Shown in pieces: positions 15,274-27,250 of a DNA stretch of 64,000 bases. Source of the stretch: Microbacterium sp. MPKO10. GTDB lineage: Bacteria; Actinomycetota; Actinomycetes; Actinomycetales; Microbacteriaceae. The translations under genes were made by a program, and so were the position numbers. Position 1 is the first letter of the stretch. Each line of letters starts with the position of its first letter. The stretch lies in NCBI RefSeq assembly GCF_026107415.2, contig NZ_JAPCHX010000006.1, positions 248,001 to 312,000 of the forward strand, written 5' to 3'. The notes beneath the pieces were generated by a model. The model made no database searches and was not told the DNA's origin. It was given only the letters and a program-made list of their open reading frames with translations.

Positions 15274-15333
15274 TCGGTTTGTGCTCTCGTGTCAGGGAAA
15301 CGTCAATGGAAGGATGCCGCGAAGCGGCGCTGA

Positions 15334-15597
15334 TCACAGATGTCGGTATACGTCCTCGAGACGCAGACCTTTCGCGAGCATCATCACCTGCACATGGTAG
15401 AGAAGCTGAGACATTTCTTCGGCCGCAGCCTCGTCTGTCTCATGTTCGGAGGCCATCCAGACCTCGGCTGCCTCTTCGACGATCTTTTTGCCGATGGCGT
15501 GTACGCCCGCATCGAGTTCGGCGATGGTCCGTGAGCCCGCGGGGCGGGTCGCCGCTTTGTCGCTCAGTTCTGCGAACAGCTCATCGAAAGTCTTCAC
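15334..15597 (-). CDS. hisE: Phosphoribosyl-ATP diphosphatase
   Basis: HisE removes pyrophosphate from PR-ATP, the second histidine step. The 87-aa all-helical protein has the MazG-like metal-binding pattern [10 protein letters not shown] and [11 protein letters not shown]. The start is GTG at 15595-15597; no good Shine-Dalgarno precedes it, but a TAGGCT hexamer ends six bases before it, so the mRNA is probably leaderless. It is separated from rpe by 47 bases, which agrees with an internal promoter opening the his-trp segment. Confidence 0.94.
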   Translation of the reverse strand: MKTFDELFAELSDKAATRPAGSRTIAELDAGVHAIGKKIVEEAAEVWMASEHETDEAAAEEMSQLLYHVQVMMLAKGLRLEDVYRHL

Positions 15598-15603
15598 GAT
15601 TCC

Positions 15604-15609
15604 AGCCTA
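15604..15609 (-). promoter_or_regulatory. Candidate -10 box for leaderless hisE
   Basis: On the minus strand TAGGCT is followed by GGAATC and then the GTG start of hisE. A TANNNT hexamer six bases before the first base of the start codon is the actinobacterial pattern for transcription beginning at the start codon. I see no convincing -35. The surrounding block is almost the same as that before ruvA. Confidence 0.55.
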
Positions 15610-15644
15610 CTCGGTCACCGTGAGTACCTGGTTCCTCGCGCGGG

Positions 15645-16310
15645 TCAGCGGTGGCTGTGGGCGGCGGCGCGCTCGCGCAGCATCCGGATCTGGTCGGCGG
15701 GATCGGCGGCGTTGAAAACGCTGGAGCCTGCGACGAACGTATCGGCACCATTCTCGGCCGCAACTTCGATGGTCTCGAGTGAGATGCCTCCGTCGACCTG
15801 GAGCCAGAGATCGAGCCCCGAGCGTTCCGCTGCCGCGCGCACAGCCTGCAGCTTCGGCATCATGTCGCGTTTGAAGCTCTGCCCGCCGAAGCCGGGCTCA
15901 ACGGTCATCACGAGAAGCTGATCGAACTCGGAGAGCAGATCGAGGTAGGGCTCGGGATCGGTGCCCGGCTTGAGCGCGATGCCCGCTCGGGCCCCGATCT
16001 CGCGCAATCGGCGAGCGAGGGCGACGGGGTCGGTGGCGGCTTCCGCGTGAAATGTGACAGAGAACGCGCCGGTCTCGGCATAGTCGGGTGCCCAGCGGTC
16101 AGGGTCATCGATCATGAGATGCACGTCGAGCGGGAGTGGCGAGACCTCCTGGACCCGCTGAACCATCTGCAGCCCGAACGTGAGGTTGGGCACGAAGTGG
16201 TTGTCCATCACATCGACATGCACGAGATCGGCATCGGCGATGCGCCCGAGGTCGCGCTCCATGTTCACGAAGTCGGCCGAAAGGATGCTGGGGTTGATGC
16301 GGGTTGCCAT
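15645..16310 (-). CDS. rpe: Ribulose-phosphate 3-epimerase
   Basis: Rpe interconverts ribulose-5-phosphate and xylulose-5-phosphate in the pentose phosphate pathway. The 221-aa TIM barrel has the metal and catalytic residues in INPSILSADF, HVDVMDNHFVPN, HLMI, MTVEPGFGGQSF and LQVDGGIS. It follows rsmB by 26 bases in the conserved metK-priA-fmt-rsmB-rpe order. The ATG has no clear ribosome binding site, but TAAGAT lies six bases upstream, pointing to a second, leaderless transcript. Confidence 0.96.
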   Translation of the reverse strand: MATRINPSILSADFVNMERDLGRIADADLVHVDVMDNHFVPNLTFGLQMVQRVQEVSPLPLDVHLMIDDPDRWAPDYAETGAFSVTFHAEAATDPVALARRLREIGARAGIALKPGTDPEPYLDLLSEFDQLLVMTVEPGFGGQSFKRDMMPKLQAVRAAAERSGLDLWLQVDGGISLETIEVAAENGADTFVAGSSVFNAADPADQIRMLRERAAAHSHR

Positions 16311-16316
16311 GGCTTG

Positions 16317-16322
16317 ATCTTA
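16317..16322 (-). promoter_or_regulatory. Candidate -10 box for leaderless rpe
   Basis: TAAGAT on the minus strand, six bases (CAAGCC) before the rpe ATG, inside the 26-base gap after rsmB. The same geometry as hisE, ruvA, rarA and aroQ. No -35 recognised. Confidence 0.45.
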
Positions 16323-16336
16323 CCGATCCGAGGGTT

Positions 16337-17755
16337 TCAGAGTTTGCGCAGGAGGGCGACGTACATCGCGTCTGTGCCGTGCCTGTGGGGCCACAGCTGA
16401 ACGTTGGGAATCGCCGGCGTGCGGGTCGGATCGGGCTCACCGAGATCGATGTCACCGACGATGCTTCGCAGGACGTTTGGGGCGTCGATCGCAGTCACGC
16501 TCTCTGGCATGCGGCGCAGCACATCGCCGACGATCGCACGGGTCTCCCCCAGATGCGGCGAGCACGTGACGTAGGCGATCGTGCCTCCCGCAGCCGTCGC
16601 CGCAATCGCTGAGCGCAGCAGCTCTGCCTGCAGATCGGACAGGGCGGCCACGTCCTTCGGCAGTTTGCGCCAGCGTGCTTCAGGGCGGCGTCGCAGCGCG
16701 CCGAGTCCGGTGCAGGGCGCATCGACGAGCACGCGATCGAACTGGCCGGGATGCTGTGCGCCCACGTTGCGGCCATCAGCCGTGCGTACCTCGACGACGT
16801 CGCCGAAGCGTTCGGTCGCACGGCGAACGAGGTCGGCGCGCGCGGGGGTGATCTCGTTGGCGACGAGTGTCGCTCTGCCGGCAGCGGCCTCCGCGGCGAG
16901 AAGGGCGCTTTTCCCGCCGGGGCCCGCGCAGAGGTCGAGCCATCGTTCTCCCGCACGGACCGGTGTCGATCGCGTCAGCATCAGCGCCGCCAGCTGCGAG
17001 CCTTCATCCTGCACGCGCAGTCCGCCGTCTGATCCGTTCACCAGGGCGTCGGGGTCACCGTGGCTCAGGCGGAAGCCGACAGGCGAATAGCGGTTGGGCT
17101 CGGCTCCCTCGGGCAGGCGTCCGACACCGGGGAGTGCGACAACGTTGACGCGCGGGGCATCGTTGTCTGCGGCGAGGAGGGCGTCGAGTTCTGCTTCTCT
17201 GCCCTCTGCTGCGAGGGCCGTGCGGAATGCCCGTGCGATCCAGGCGGGGTGCGCGTAGCGGATCGCACGGAGATCGGCGGCGTCCGTGATGCCGTCGGCC
17301 AGGCGGTCGAGCCAGGTGGCGTCATCGTCTCGCGAGATGGTGCGCAGGACTCCGTTGACGAAGCCCACGGATGATTGGCGTGCGTGCCGTCGTGCGAGGG
17401 CAACAGATTCGTTGACGGCCGCGTGCGGGGCGACGCGCATGGCCAGGAGCTGATGCGCACCCAGCCGCAGAGCGTTGCGAACGGGAGCGTCGATCTCGTC
17501 GATGGTCCGATGCGCTGCGTGCTCAATGATGGCGTCGTAGTGTCCGCGTCGCCGGAGTGTGCCGTAGCAGAGTTCCGTGGCGAGAGCGGCGTCGTTCGTC
17601 GCGAGGCGTGCACGCGCGATCTCGTGCGGCAGAAGCAGGTTGGCGTAGGCATCGTCGGCGTCGACGGCCATGAGCACAGTGAAAGCGACCCGGCGGCTCG
17701 GCTGGATGCTGTCGGAGCCGCGGGTCCGTGTCGGCCGATGTGCTCGATCGCTCAT
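16337..17755 (-). CDS. rsmB: 16S rRNA (cytosine-967-C5) methyltransferase
   Basis: RsmB (Sun/Fmu) methylates C967 of 16S rRNA using S-adenosylmethionine. I start it at the ATG overlapping the fmt stop (ATGA), giving 472 aa. The N-terminal NusB-like RNA-binding domain spans roughly residues 25-160; the methyltransferase part has the SAM loop LCAGPGGKSALLAAEA and the two cysteines of the m5C mechanism in VDAPCTGLGALRRRPEARW and VTCSPHLGETRAIV. Conserved neighbour of fmt in bacteria. Confidence 0.94.
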   Translation of the reverse strand: MSDRAHRPTRTRGSDSIQPSRRVAFTVLMAVDADDAYANLLLPHEIARARLATNDAALATELCYGTLRRRGHYDAIIEHAAHRTIDEIDAPVRNALRLGAHQLLAMRVAPHAAVNESVALARRHARQSSVGFVNGVLRTISRDDDATWLDRLADGITDAADLRAIRYAHPAWIARAFRTALAAEGREAELDALLAADNDAPRVNVVALPGVGRLPEGAEPNRYSPVGFRLSHGDPDALVNGSDGGLRVQDEGSQLAALMLTRSTPVRAGERWLDLCAGPGGKSALLAAEAAAGRATLVANEITPARADLVRRATERFGDVVEVRTADGRNVGAQHPGQFDRVLVDAPCTGLGALRRRPEARWRKLPKDVAALSDLQAELLRSAIAATAAGGTIAYVTCSPHLGETRAIVGDVLRRMPESVTAIDAPNVLRSIVGDIDLGEPDPTRTPAIPNVQLWPHRHGTDAMYVALLRKL

Positions 17756-18687
17756 GCGCTCTCCTCCAAATCGACGGTCAGCGAGCGCCCCTGCTGCCCA
17801 CGCCACCAGTCCTCAGCAGCCATTGCCGGCTTTCCTGCCGGCTGTACGCGGTCGAGCCGGAGAGGAGTCGTGCCCGTGCCCACCAGCACGCCTCCCCGCG
17901 TGGCCGAAAACTCACCCGCTTCCAACGCAGGAGCAGCATCGTCGGGCAGCCATGCCGCGTGGATCTTCAGGCGAGCCCCGTCAATGGTGACGAATGCTCC
18001 GGGTTCCGGCGTGACGCCACGGAATCGGTTGTAGACGACGTTCGCGGGCTGCCGAAGGTCAAGATGAGCCTGATCGAGTGTGAGCTTTCCCGCATAGCTC
18101 GCGCTGCCGGACTGCGACCGAGGGGACAGCGAACCGTCGTCAATACCGTCGACTGCCCGGAGAAGATCGTGTGTTCCGATGCGCGCCAGGCGCTCGAGCA
18201 AGGCTCCCGCGGTTTCGTGCGGGTGGATGTCCGTCGACGAGGCACACCAGATGTCTCCCTCATCGAGGCCAGTGGTCAGCTGAAAGACGGTTGTGTCGAT
18301 CGACGTGTCTCCATTGATGAGAGCATGCTGGACGGGAGCGGCGCCGCGCCAGGCCGGGAGCGCGGAGAAATGCAGGTTGATCCATCCGTGTGCTGGTGCC
18401 GACAGCAGCGGTTCACGAACAAGCCCGCCGTAGGCCACGATGACGCCCAGGTGAGGGGCGAACCCGGTGATGCGCTCTGTGACCTCCGCATCCAGGCGGT
18501 TCGCTTTGATGACAGGCAGGCCGAGTTCGCTCGCCGCCTGCGCGACAGGCGACGGAGTGAGTACCCGTTTCCGGCCCTGCGGTGCATCGTCGCGCGTGAC
18601 TACGGCCGCCACCGTATGGCGTGAACGATGCAGCGCTTCCAAAGACGGGACGGCAGCCGCGGGCGTTCCGGCAAAGACGATTCTCAC
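17752..18687 (-). CDS. fmt: Methionyl-tRNA formyltransferase
   Basis: Fmt formylates initiator Met-tRNA with 10-formyltetrahydrofolate. The 311-aa protein opens with [15 protein letters not shown] and carries the catalytic Asn-His in WINLHFSALPAWRGAAPVQ and the aspartate in LTTGLDEGDIW; the C-terminal OB-like domain binds tRNA. ATG start overlapping the priA stop by four bases. Normal length. Confidence 0.96.
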   Translation of the reverse strand: MRIVFAGTPAAAVPSLEALHRSRHTVAAVVTRDDAPQGRKRVLTPSPVAQAASELGLPVIKANRLDAEVTERITGFAPHLGVIVAYGGLVREPLLSAPAHGWINLHFSALPAWRGAAPVQHALINGDTSIDTTVFQLTTGLDEGDIWCASSTDIHPHETAGALLERLARIGTHDLLRAVDGIDDGSLSPRSQSGSASYAGKLTLDQAHLDLRQPANVVYNRFRGVTPEPGAFVTIDGARLKIHAAWLPDDAAPALEAGEFSATRGGVLVGTGTTPLRLDRVQPAGKPAMAAEDWWRGQQGRSLTVDLEESA

Positions 18688-20630
18688 GTGACAAGCTCCG
18701 TTTCATCAAAGCGAAGGCGCAGCGTCGGCGGCCGCTGGTAGCCGCCCTTCGCGGCGGGGCCTCTGCGTCGTTTCGTGGCGTTCTCGACGACAGCTGCGCG
18801 GAGCGTCCGGGCGATCTCGGGCCCCGCCGCGTAGTCGAAGCGCACAATCGACCGTACACCGCCGTCCGGCAGCGCGCTGGGGCCGAGGACATCCCGGTAC
18901 ATGGCCGGGTCGAGACGGGCGACAGCTGCGTCGACGGCGTCGCCGTCGCCACTGACCGAGACAGTTCGCACCGCGGGCGGAAATGCGAGCTCACGGCGGT
19001 CGGCGAGTTCCTGCGCCGCGAATGCCGCCGACGTCCACGTGGCAAAAGCGGTGCCCAGACGCCCGGCAACGCCGACGAGAATGACGGGTGCTCCGCGGGT
19101 CGCGAGAGCAGCCGCGTTCGACCACCACCGGAGACAGTCGCTGGCAATGGTGAGGGCTTCGCGCGCCAGCATCCGGTCACCGTCAAGCAGGAGAACAGCA
19201 CTGTATCCGCCGTCTGCGATCGGCTCCGCTCCTCGCGTCGAGACGACGAGGGCGGGGCGTGCGGGTATTCGCTCGACGGGCTGATCGCCGTCGGACGTGA
19301 TCACCGTGGTGCCGGGGAACGCCCTGCCCAATTCTTCTGTCGTCCGTTCCGATCCGCGTGAGACGAGGCGCAGGCGCGTGTCATCGCACTCATCGCAGCG
19401 CCAGTCAGTTGCGAGTGCTCCGCACAGGGAACACTGCGGCGGCTGACCGGAGCGCGTGATCGCGAGTGCTCCCCCGCAGGCGCGGCAACGGGCGCCGGTG
19501 CGGCATCGCTGGCAGGCGATCACGGGAGCGTAACCGGGCCTTGCTACCTGCACGAGCACGGGACCCGTGTCGAGCGCTGTGCGTGCGGCCTTCCACGCTG
19601 ATGAGGGAATGCGTGCCGCATCGCCATCTGTTGCGGGGTCGGTCAGGGCGATGCGCGGCTGTGTATGCCGCTCGGGGTCGCATGCGCGGAACCAGCCGAT
19701 CTCGACAAGACGCTGAGCCTCAACGCTGCGGGTGTGCGACAGCAGGATGAGCGCGCAGCCGGAGTCCTGTTGTCGCACAAGTGCGGCATCACGCGTGTGG
19801 ACGTAGGGAGCGAGCGGCTCCGCGTGCAGACTGTCGGCATCATCCCAGACGATGATCGCGCCGAGGTCAGCGGCCGGGGCATACACCGCTGACCGATTTC
19901 CGACAATGACGCGCGGCCCGGGGTGAAGGCAGTCGAGGAAGCCTCGGTAGCGCTGCGCCGCAGGCTGCGTGGCGTCGACACGCGAGATCAGATCGGGGCT
20001 CGCGACGTGCTCAAGAGCGGTCAGCACCTGGTTCTCGTCGCGATAGTCGGGCACCGCGACGATGATCTTCTGGCCTGCCGCAAGTACCCGCGAAGCAAGT
20101 TCGGCGACGGTGAGCGCCCAGCGGCCGATGGTGACGCCACCGGGCGTTTGGCAGAGTTGCGGGATCGCCATCAGCGCGGTGCGGGCGCCCTGCTGGGTGA
20201 TCGAGTCATCTGTCACGTACCCCGTGAGCGGGAGCTCGGTGACGGACCCAGACTGGGGCTCTGCCTCACGCCAGGCCTTCTCAACCCGGACGTGACGTTT
20301 CGGCACAGCGAGGCGCACGACGTCGCTTGCCGTGCCCGCGGCCCGGTCTGCGACAGAACGGGCAACGCGCCAGACCTCGGGAGCAAGCACGGGGACCTCG
20401 GAGACAAGCTCATCGATATCGCTCAGCGCCCCGTCGAACGAACTGGAGTCGGTCAGCTCGACGACGTAGGCGAGGGCGATCCGGCCACCGGATCGCAGCG
20501 GAACCCGAACCCGGCAGCCGACACGCACGCGATCCGCGATCTCGCTCGGAACGGCGTAGTCGAGCAGATGGTCGAGAGCCGGCACCGGCGAATCGATCAT
20601 TACGCGAGCGACACGCGCGGTCATCGTCAC
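18684..20630 (-). CDS. priA: Primosomal protein PriA, helicase-degenerate
   Basis: PriA recognises stalled replication forks and starts replisome reloading. This 648-aa protein keeps the N-terminal 3'-DNA-binding domain and the zinc-binding CxxC pairs (CQRC, CRACG, CSLCG, CDEC, around residues 380-430). The Walker A region reads [10 protein letters not shown], with no GKT/GKS, and the DEAH position reads VWDDADS, so ATP-driven unwinding is unlikely. This degeneration is usual for actinobacterial PriA. The GTG start overlaps the metK stop (GTGA); an ATG two codons later is also possible. Confidence 0.92.
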   Translation of the reverse strand: MTMTARVARVMIDSPVPALDHLLDYAVPSEIADRVRVGCRVRVPLRSGGRIALAYVVELTDSSSFDGALSDIDELVSEVPVLAPEVWRVARSVADRAAGTASDVVRLAVPKRHVRVEKAWREAEPQSGSVTELPLTGYVTDDSITQQGARTALMAIPQLCQTPGGVTIGRWALTVAELASRVLAAGQKIIVAVPDYRDENQVLTALEHVASPDLISRVDATQPAAQRYRGFLDCLHPGPRVIVGNRSAVYAPAADLGAIIVWDDADSLHAEPLAPYVHTRDAALVRQQDSGCALILLSHTRSVEAQRLVEIGWFRACDPERHTQPRIALTDPATDGDAARIPSSAWKAARTALDTGPVLVQVARPGYAPVIACQRCRTGARCRACGGALAITRSGQPPQCSLCGALATDWRCDECDDTRLRLVSRGSERTTEELGRAFPGTTVITSDGDQPVERIPARPALVVSTRGAEPIADGGYSAVLLLDGDRMLAREALTIASDCLRWWSNAAALATRGAPVILVGVAGRLGTAFATWTSAAFAAQELADRRELAFPPAVRTVSVSGDGDAVDAAVARLDPAMYRDVLGPSALPDGGVRSIVRFDYAAGPEIARTLRAAVVENATKRRRGPAAKGGYQRPPTLRLRFDETELVT

Positions 20631-21820
20631 AGCCCGGATGCTGCCCGAAGGTCATCTGCTCGGTCGGTGGTCTCCCACGTGAAGTCGGGAAGCTCACGGC
20701 CGAAGTGCCCGTACGCGGCGGTCTGAGCGTAGATGGGGCGCAGCAGATTGAGCTGGTCGATGATGGCGCCAGGCCGCAGGTCGAAGACCTCTCGGATCGC
20801 CGCCACAATGGTGTCGTCCGGAACGTGCCCCGTTCCGAACGTTTCGACGTACAGGCCGACGGGCGTGGCCTTGCCGATGGCGTAGGCCACCTGGACCTCG
20901 ATGCGGTCGGCGAGCCCGGCAGCGACGGCGTTCTTCGCGACCCAGCGCATCGCGTAGGTCGCTGACCGATCCACCTTCGACGGGTCTTTGCCGCTGAACG
21001 CTCCCCCGCCGTGCCGGGCGGCACCGCCGTATGTGTCGATGATCACCTTGCGCCCGGTGAGGCCCGCATCGCCCTTGGGGCCTCCGAGAACGAACGTGCC
21101 CGTCGGGTTGATGTACTGCTCGTACGACGAGGTGTCGAGATCGAGCGGCGCGAGAACGGGAGCGATGACGGCGTCGTGAACCTCACGGCGCAATTGTTCC
21201 GTTGACACGTGCGGCGCATGCTGGGTCGAGAGCACGATCGCCGTGACCGCGCGCGGAACATCGCCGTCGTAGCCGACGGTGACCTGTGTCTTCCCATCGG
21301 GGCGCAGATAGTCGAGCTGACCGGTCTTGCGCACAGCGGTGAGCCGCTCGGACAGCCGGTGGGCGATCCAGATCGGCATGGGCATGAGCTCGGGCGTCTC
21401 ATTCGTGGCGTACCCGAACATGATCCCCTGATCACCGGCGCCTTGCCGGTCATACGGGTCGAGCGACGACTGTTCGCGAGTTTCGAACGCGTCGTTGACG
21501 CCCTGGGCGATGTCGTTCGACTGCGAGCCGATCGAGACTTCGATCCCGCAGGAGTCAGCGTCGAAGCCCGTCTCACTTGAGGTGTACCCGATGTTGCGGA
21601 TCACATCGCGGACGATCGCAGGGATCTCCACGTATGCCGACGTCGACACCTCTCCGGCGACATGCACGAGTCCCGTCGTGACCATGGTTTCGACGGCGAC
21701 ACGGCTCCGGACATCCTTCGTGATCAGTGCATCGAGGATGCTGTCAGAGATCTGATCACAGATCTTGTCAGGGTGCCCCTCAGTGACGGATTCAGAGGTG
21801 AAGAGTCGCAATTCAGTCAT
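20627..21820 (-). CDS. metK: S-adenosylmethionine synthetase
   Basis: MetK makes S-adenosylmethionine from ATP and methionine. The start at 21818-21820 ([23 protein letters not shown]) is preceded by AGGGA at proper spacing; longer readings into the upstream hairpin have no family similarity. The 397-aa product has the signatures [12 protein letters not shown] and [16 protein letters not shown] and the normal length. It opens the metK-priA-fmt-rsmB-rpe run. The coaBC gene that often sits between rpoZ and metK in Actinobacteria is absent here. Confidence 0.97.
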   Translation of the reverse strand: MTELRLFTSESVTEGHPDKICDQISDSILDALITKDVRSRVAVETMVTTGLVHVAGEVSTSAYVEIPAIVRDVIRNIGYTSSETGFDADSCGIEVSIGSQSNDIAQGVNDAFETREQSSLDPYDRQGAGDQGIMFGYATNETPELMPMPIWIAHRLSERLTAVRKTGQLDYLRPDGKTQVTVGYDGDVPRAVTAIVLSTQHAPHVSTEQLRREVHDAVIAPVLAPLDLDTSSYEQYINPTGTFVLGGPKGDAGLTGRKVIIDTYGGAARHGGGAFSGKDPSKVDRSATYAMRWVAKNAVAAGLADRIEVQVAYAIGKATPVGLYVETFGTGHVPDDTIVAAIREVFDLRPGAIIDQLNLLRPIYAQTAAYGHFGRELPDFTWETTDRADDLRAASGL

Positions 21821-21853
21821 GGGGATCCCTACGGTATCGTGTCTGCGCAAAGA

Positions 21854-21892
21854 AATGTCGGTGGTTCCAGCATCAGCTGCACCACCGACATT
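21854..21892 (-). terminator. Strong hairpin terminator after rpoZ
   Basis: Perfect 12-base arms at 21854-21865 (AATGTCGGTGGT) and 21881-21892, with an inner CAGC/GCTG pair closing an ATCA tetraloop. Read on the minus strand it lies 10 bases after the rpoZ stop and is followed by TCTTTG, a weak U-tract. It most likely ends the efp-pyr-gmk-rpoZ transcript. Only 33 bases separate it from the metK ATG, so the metK promoter must overlap the hairpin, or the hairpin is a partial attenuator. Confidence 0.72.
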
Positions 21893-21902
21893 CCGATGAA
21901 AA

Positions 21903-22160
21903 CTATTCGGCGAGCGGGCGCAGAACCAGCTTGTCTTCGTTGATCTCGTGCAGTGCAACCGAGAGAGGCTTGTCGTCTACCGTCGAGTCGACGAGCGGCC
22001 CGACGTTGTCGAAGAGGCTGCCTTCATGCAGATCCGCGTAGTAGTCGTTGATCTGGCGCGCCCGCTTGGACGCGAAAATCACCAGCTGGTACTTCGAGTC
22101 GACCTTCGAGAGCAGTTCGTCGATCGGCGGATCGATGATCCCCTTGAGCTTGTCAGCCAT
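21903..22160 (-). CDS. rpoZ: RNA polymerase omega subunit
   Basis: Omega helps fold and assemble the beta' subunit of RNA polymerase and takes part in ppGpp binding in some bacteria. The 85-aa form starting at the ATG 22158-22160 reads [41 protein letters not shown], the standard actinobacterial omega. A GTG four codons upstream (22172) overlaps the gmk stop in GTGA, but GAGGAG is only one base from it, so the ATG is preferred, with a rather long 13-base spacing. Location after gmk is conserved. Confidence 0.93.
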   Translation of the reverse strand: MADKLKGIIDPPIDELLSKVDSKYQLVIFASKRARQINDYYADLHEGSLFDNVGPLVDSTVDDKPLSVALHEINEDKLVLRPLAE

Positions 22161-22168
22161 AAGTCTTG

Positions 22169-23140
22169 TCACACTCCTCGTGTGGTGTTGGCGGCGGTTG
22201 ATGCAGCGTCATGGTGTGCCCGTCGTGGGCCCCGGCCGCGAGTCTTAATCAATTCTACGACGTCTTCGGCTGCTTCGCGGACTGTGGTGTTCGTAATGCG
22301 GACATCGAACTCGTCTTGAGCGGCCAATTCGACCTTCGCGGTGTCGAGGCGGCGCGCTCGCTCGACAGCATCCTCTGTCCCTCGTCCGACGAGGCGGCGC
22401 ACCAGCTCATCCCAACTGGGTGGGAGCAGAAACACCAGCGTGGCTTCCGGCATCCGCGCGCGTACTTGGCGTGCGCCCTGCAGATCGATTTCGAGAAGCA
22501 CACTGTGTCCCTCGGCCAGCGCCTTGTCAATCGGCGACCGCGGAGTTCCGTAGCGGTAGGAGTTGTGCACTGTCGCGTGCTCGAGAAGCTCGCCCGACTC
22601 AATCATGCGGTCGAACTCGGCGTCGTCGACGAAGTAGTAGTTGACGCCGTCGACTTCGCCGGGGCGCGGAGCGCGGGTGGTGGCGGAGACGCTGAGAAGC
22701 ACGTCTGGGTGGTTGTCGCGAATATACGACGCGACGGTTCCCTTGCCGACCGCGGTGGGGCCGGCAAGGACGACGAGGCGGCTGCGTCGACGGGATCTGT
22801 TCGTCGACTCGCGCTTCGTGAGAAAGGCGGTGATGCGTTCGCGTTGATGCACGCCGAGACCTCCGATGCGCTTGGCCTTGGAGATGCGCAGATCAGACAG
22901 GATGCGCTCGAGCTTCGTCGCGCCAATGGCGGGAACACTGATCAAAAGGTCAGTGATGCGCATGCGGCCCTCGACGCCCTCGGGATCGGCGAATCCTGCG
23001 GAGAGTACGTCAAGAGCGGAGCGGTGCCCGCGCGCGATATCGGACTTCACTGCGGCGCGTGCTCTTCGCGCGGCGACGGCGGCTCGGGATGCTGCCTGGC
23101 GATCCACCTCGGGTGGACGCCGATGCGACGGTTCAGACAA
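22169..23140 (-). CDS. gmk: Guanylate kinase with N-terminal mIHF-type domain
   Basis: The 323-aa protein is a fusion. Residues about 120-305 are guanylate kinase (GMP + ATP to GDP + ADP), with the P-loop GPTAVGKG at 127-134, the GMP-binding [20 protein letters not shown], and [11 protein letters not shown]. Residues about 20-112 match the mycobacterial integration host factor type: a basic helix followed by [22 protein letters not shown] and the [11 protein letters not shown] element. In many Actinobacteria mihF and gmk are separate neighbours. The start is TTG at 23138-23140, supported by GAGGGAG four bases upstream and an 8-base overlap with pyrF; the first ATG is codon 60, inside the mIHF part. 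Confidence 0.93.
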   Translation of the reverse strand: MSEPSHRRPPEVDRQAASRAAVAARRARAAVKSDIARGHRSALDVLSAGFADPEGVEGRMRITDLLISVPAIGATKLERILSDLRISKAKRIGGLGVHQRERITAFLTKRESTNRSRRRSRLVVLAGPTAVGKGTVASYIRDNHPDVLLSVSATTRAPRPGEVDGVNYYFVDDAEFDRMIESGELLEHATVHNSYRYGTPRSPIDKALAEGHSVLLEIDLQGARQVRARMPEATLVFLLPPSWDELVRRLVGRGTEDAVERARRLDTAKVELAAQDEFDVRITNTTVREAAEDVVELIKTRGRGPRRAHHDAASTAANTTRGV

Positions 23141-23974
23141 AGGACTCCCTCACTTCTGTGGCGCGCTGTGCGGCCACGCGCGCAATGTCATCAGGCCCCG
23201 CTGACAGGATACTTCGCGATTCGCTCACGATCACCCCGGGAGACAGCTGACCGTAGATCTCTGTCGCATCGCTCACTTGTGCTCCCTGGAAGCCGAAGCC
23301 GGGTGCGAGCACGGGAAGAGTGGGTGTGCGAGCCCGTGTGTCGATGCCGAAGCTGCTCAAATCGAGAGTTGCGCCGGCGACGATGCCAATGTCGGCGACG
23401 GCCCCCTCGGCATGCGTGCTGTTCCAACTCGCGACCTGCGAGGTGATGTCGTGCGCGACGGTGCCGCCGTGAGCCATGACAGCGCGCTGCAGGGCCGCGG
23501 CCTCTGGGTTCGACGTCGCCGCAAGGACGAACGCTCCCTTGCCGACGCGAGACGCTGCAGAGAACGTCTCGTCAAGTGCACCGACACCCAGATACGGGTT
23601 GAGCGTCACCGCGTCTGCTTCGAGCGGAGATCCCGGAGTGAGCCATGCCGAGGCGTAGCCGAGCATGCTCGAGCCGATCTCGCCGCGTTTGACATCGGCG
23701 ATGATCAGCAGCGAGGCCGCGCGGGCGGCAGCGAGGACGTCCTCGAGGGCCGCGTAGCCCGCCGAACCGAATCGTTCGAAGAATGCCACCTGTGGCTTGA
23801 CGATCCCGACGGTTCCCGCCGCCGCGTCGACGGCGCGCAGCCCGAACTCGCGCGCGCCGCCTGCGGTGTCGTCAAGCCCCCACGACGCCAGCAGGTGTGC
23901 GTGGGGGTCGATGCCGAGGCACAGGCGTCCATACGCGTCACGAGCCGATGCGAGCCTCTCGCCGAATGCGACGG

Positions 23975-23978
<4 letters not shown>
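23133..23978 (-). CDS. pyrF: Orotidine 5'-phosphate decarboxylase (group 2)
   Basis: PyrF decarboxylates OMP to UMP, the last de novo step to UMP. The 281-aa length and the motifs [21 protein letters not shown] (catalytic lysine) and VTLNPYLG mark the longer group 2 type found in Actinobacteria. ATG start in ATGA overlap with carB. Its stop is overlapped by the TTG start of the mIHF-gmk gene. Confidence 0.95.

Positions 23979-27249
<3,271 letters not shown>

Positions 27250-27250
<1 letters not shown>

Noticed and set aside
15274-15333. Histidine leader peptide or attenuator before hisG
   Set aside because: The 60-base gap has no run of histidine codons behind a start codon and no alternative hairpins.
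21821-21853. SAM riboswitch before metK
   Set aside because: The 33-base gap after the hairpin is too short and shows none of the SAM-I, II or IV core sequences.
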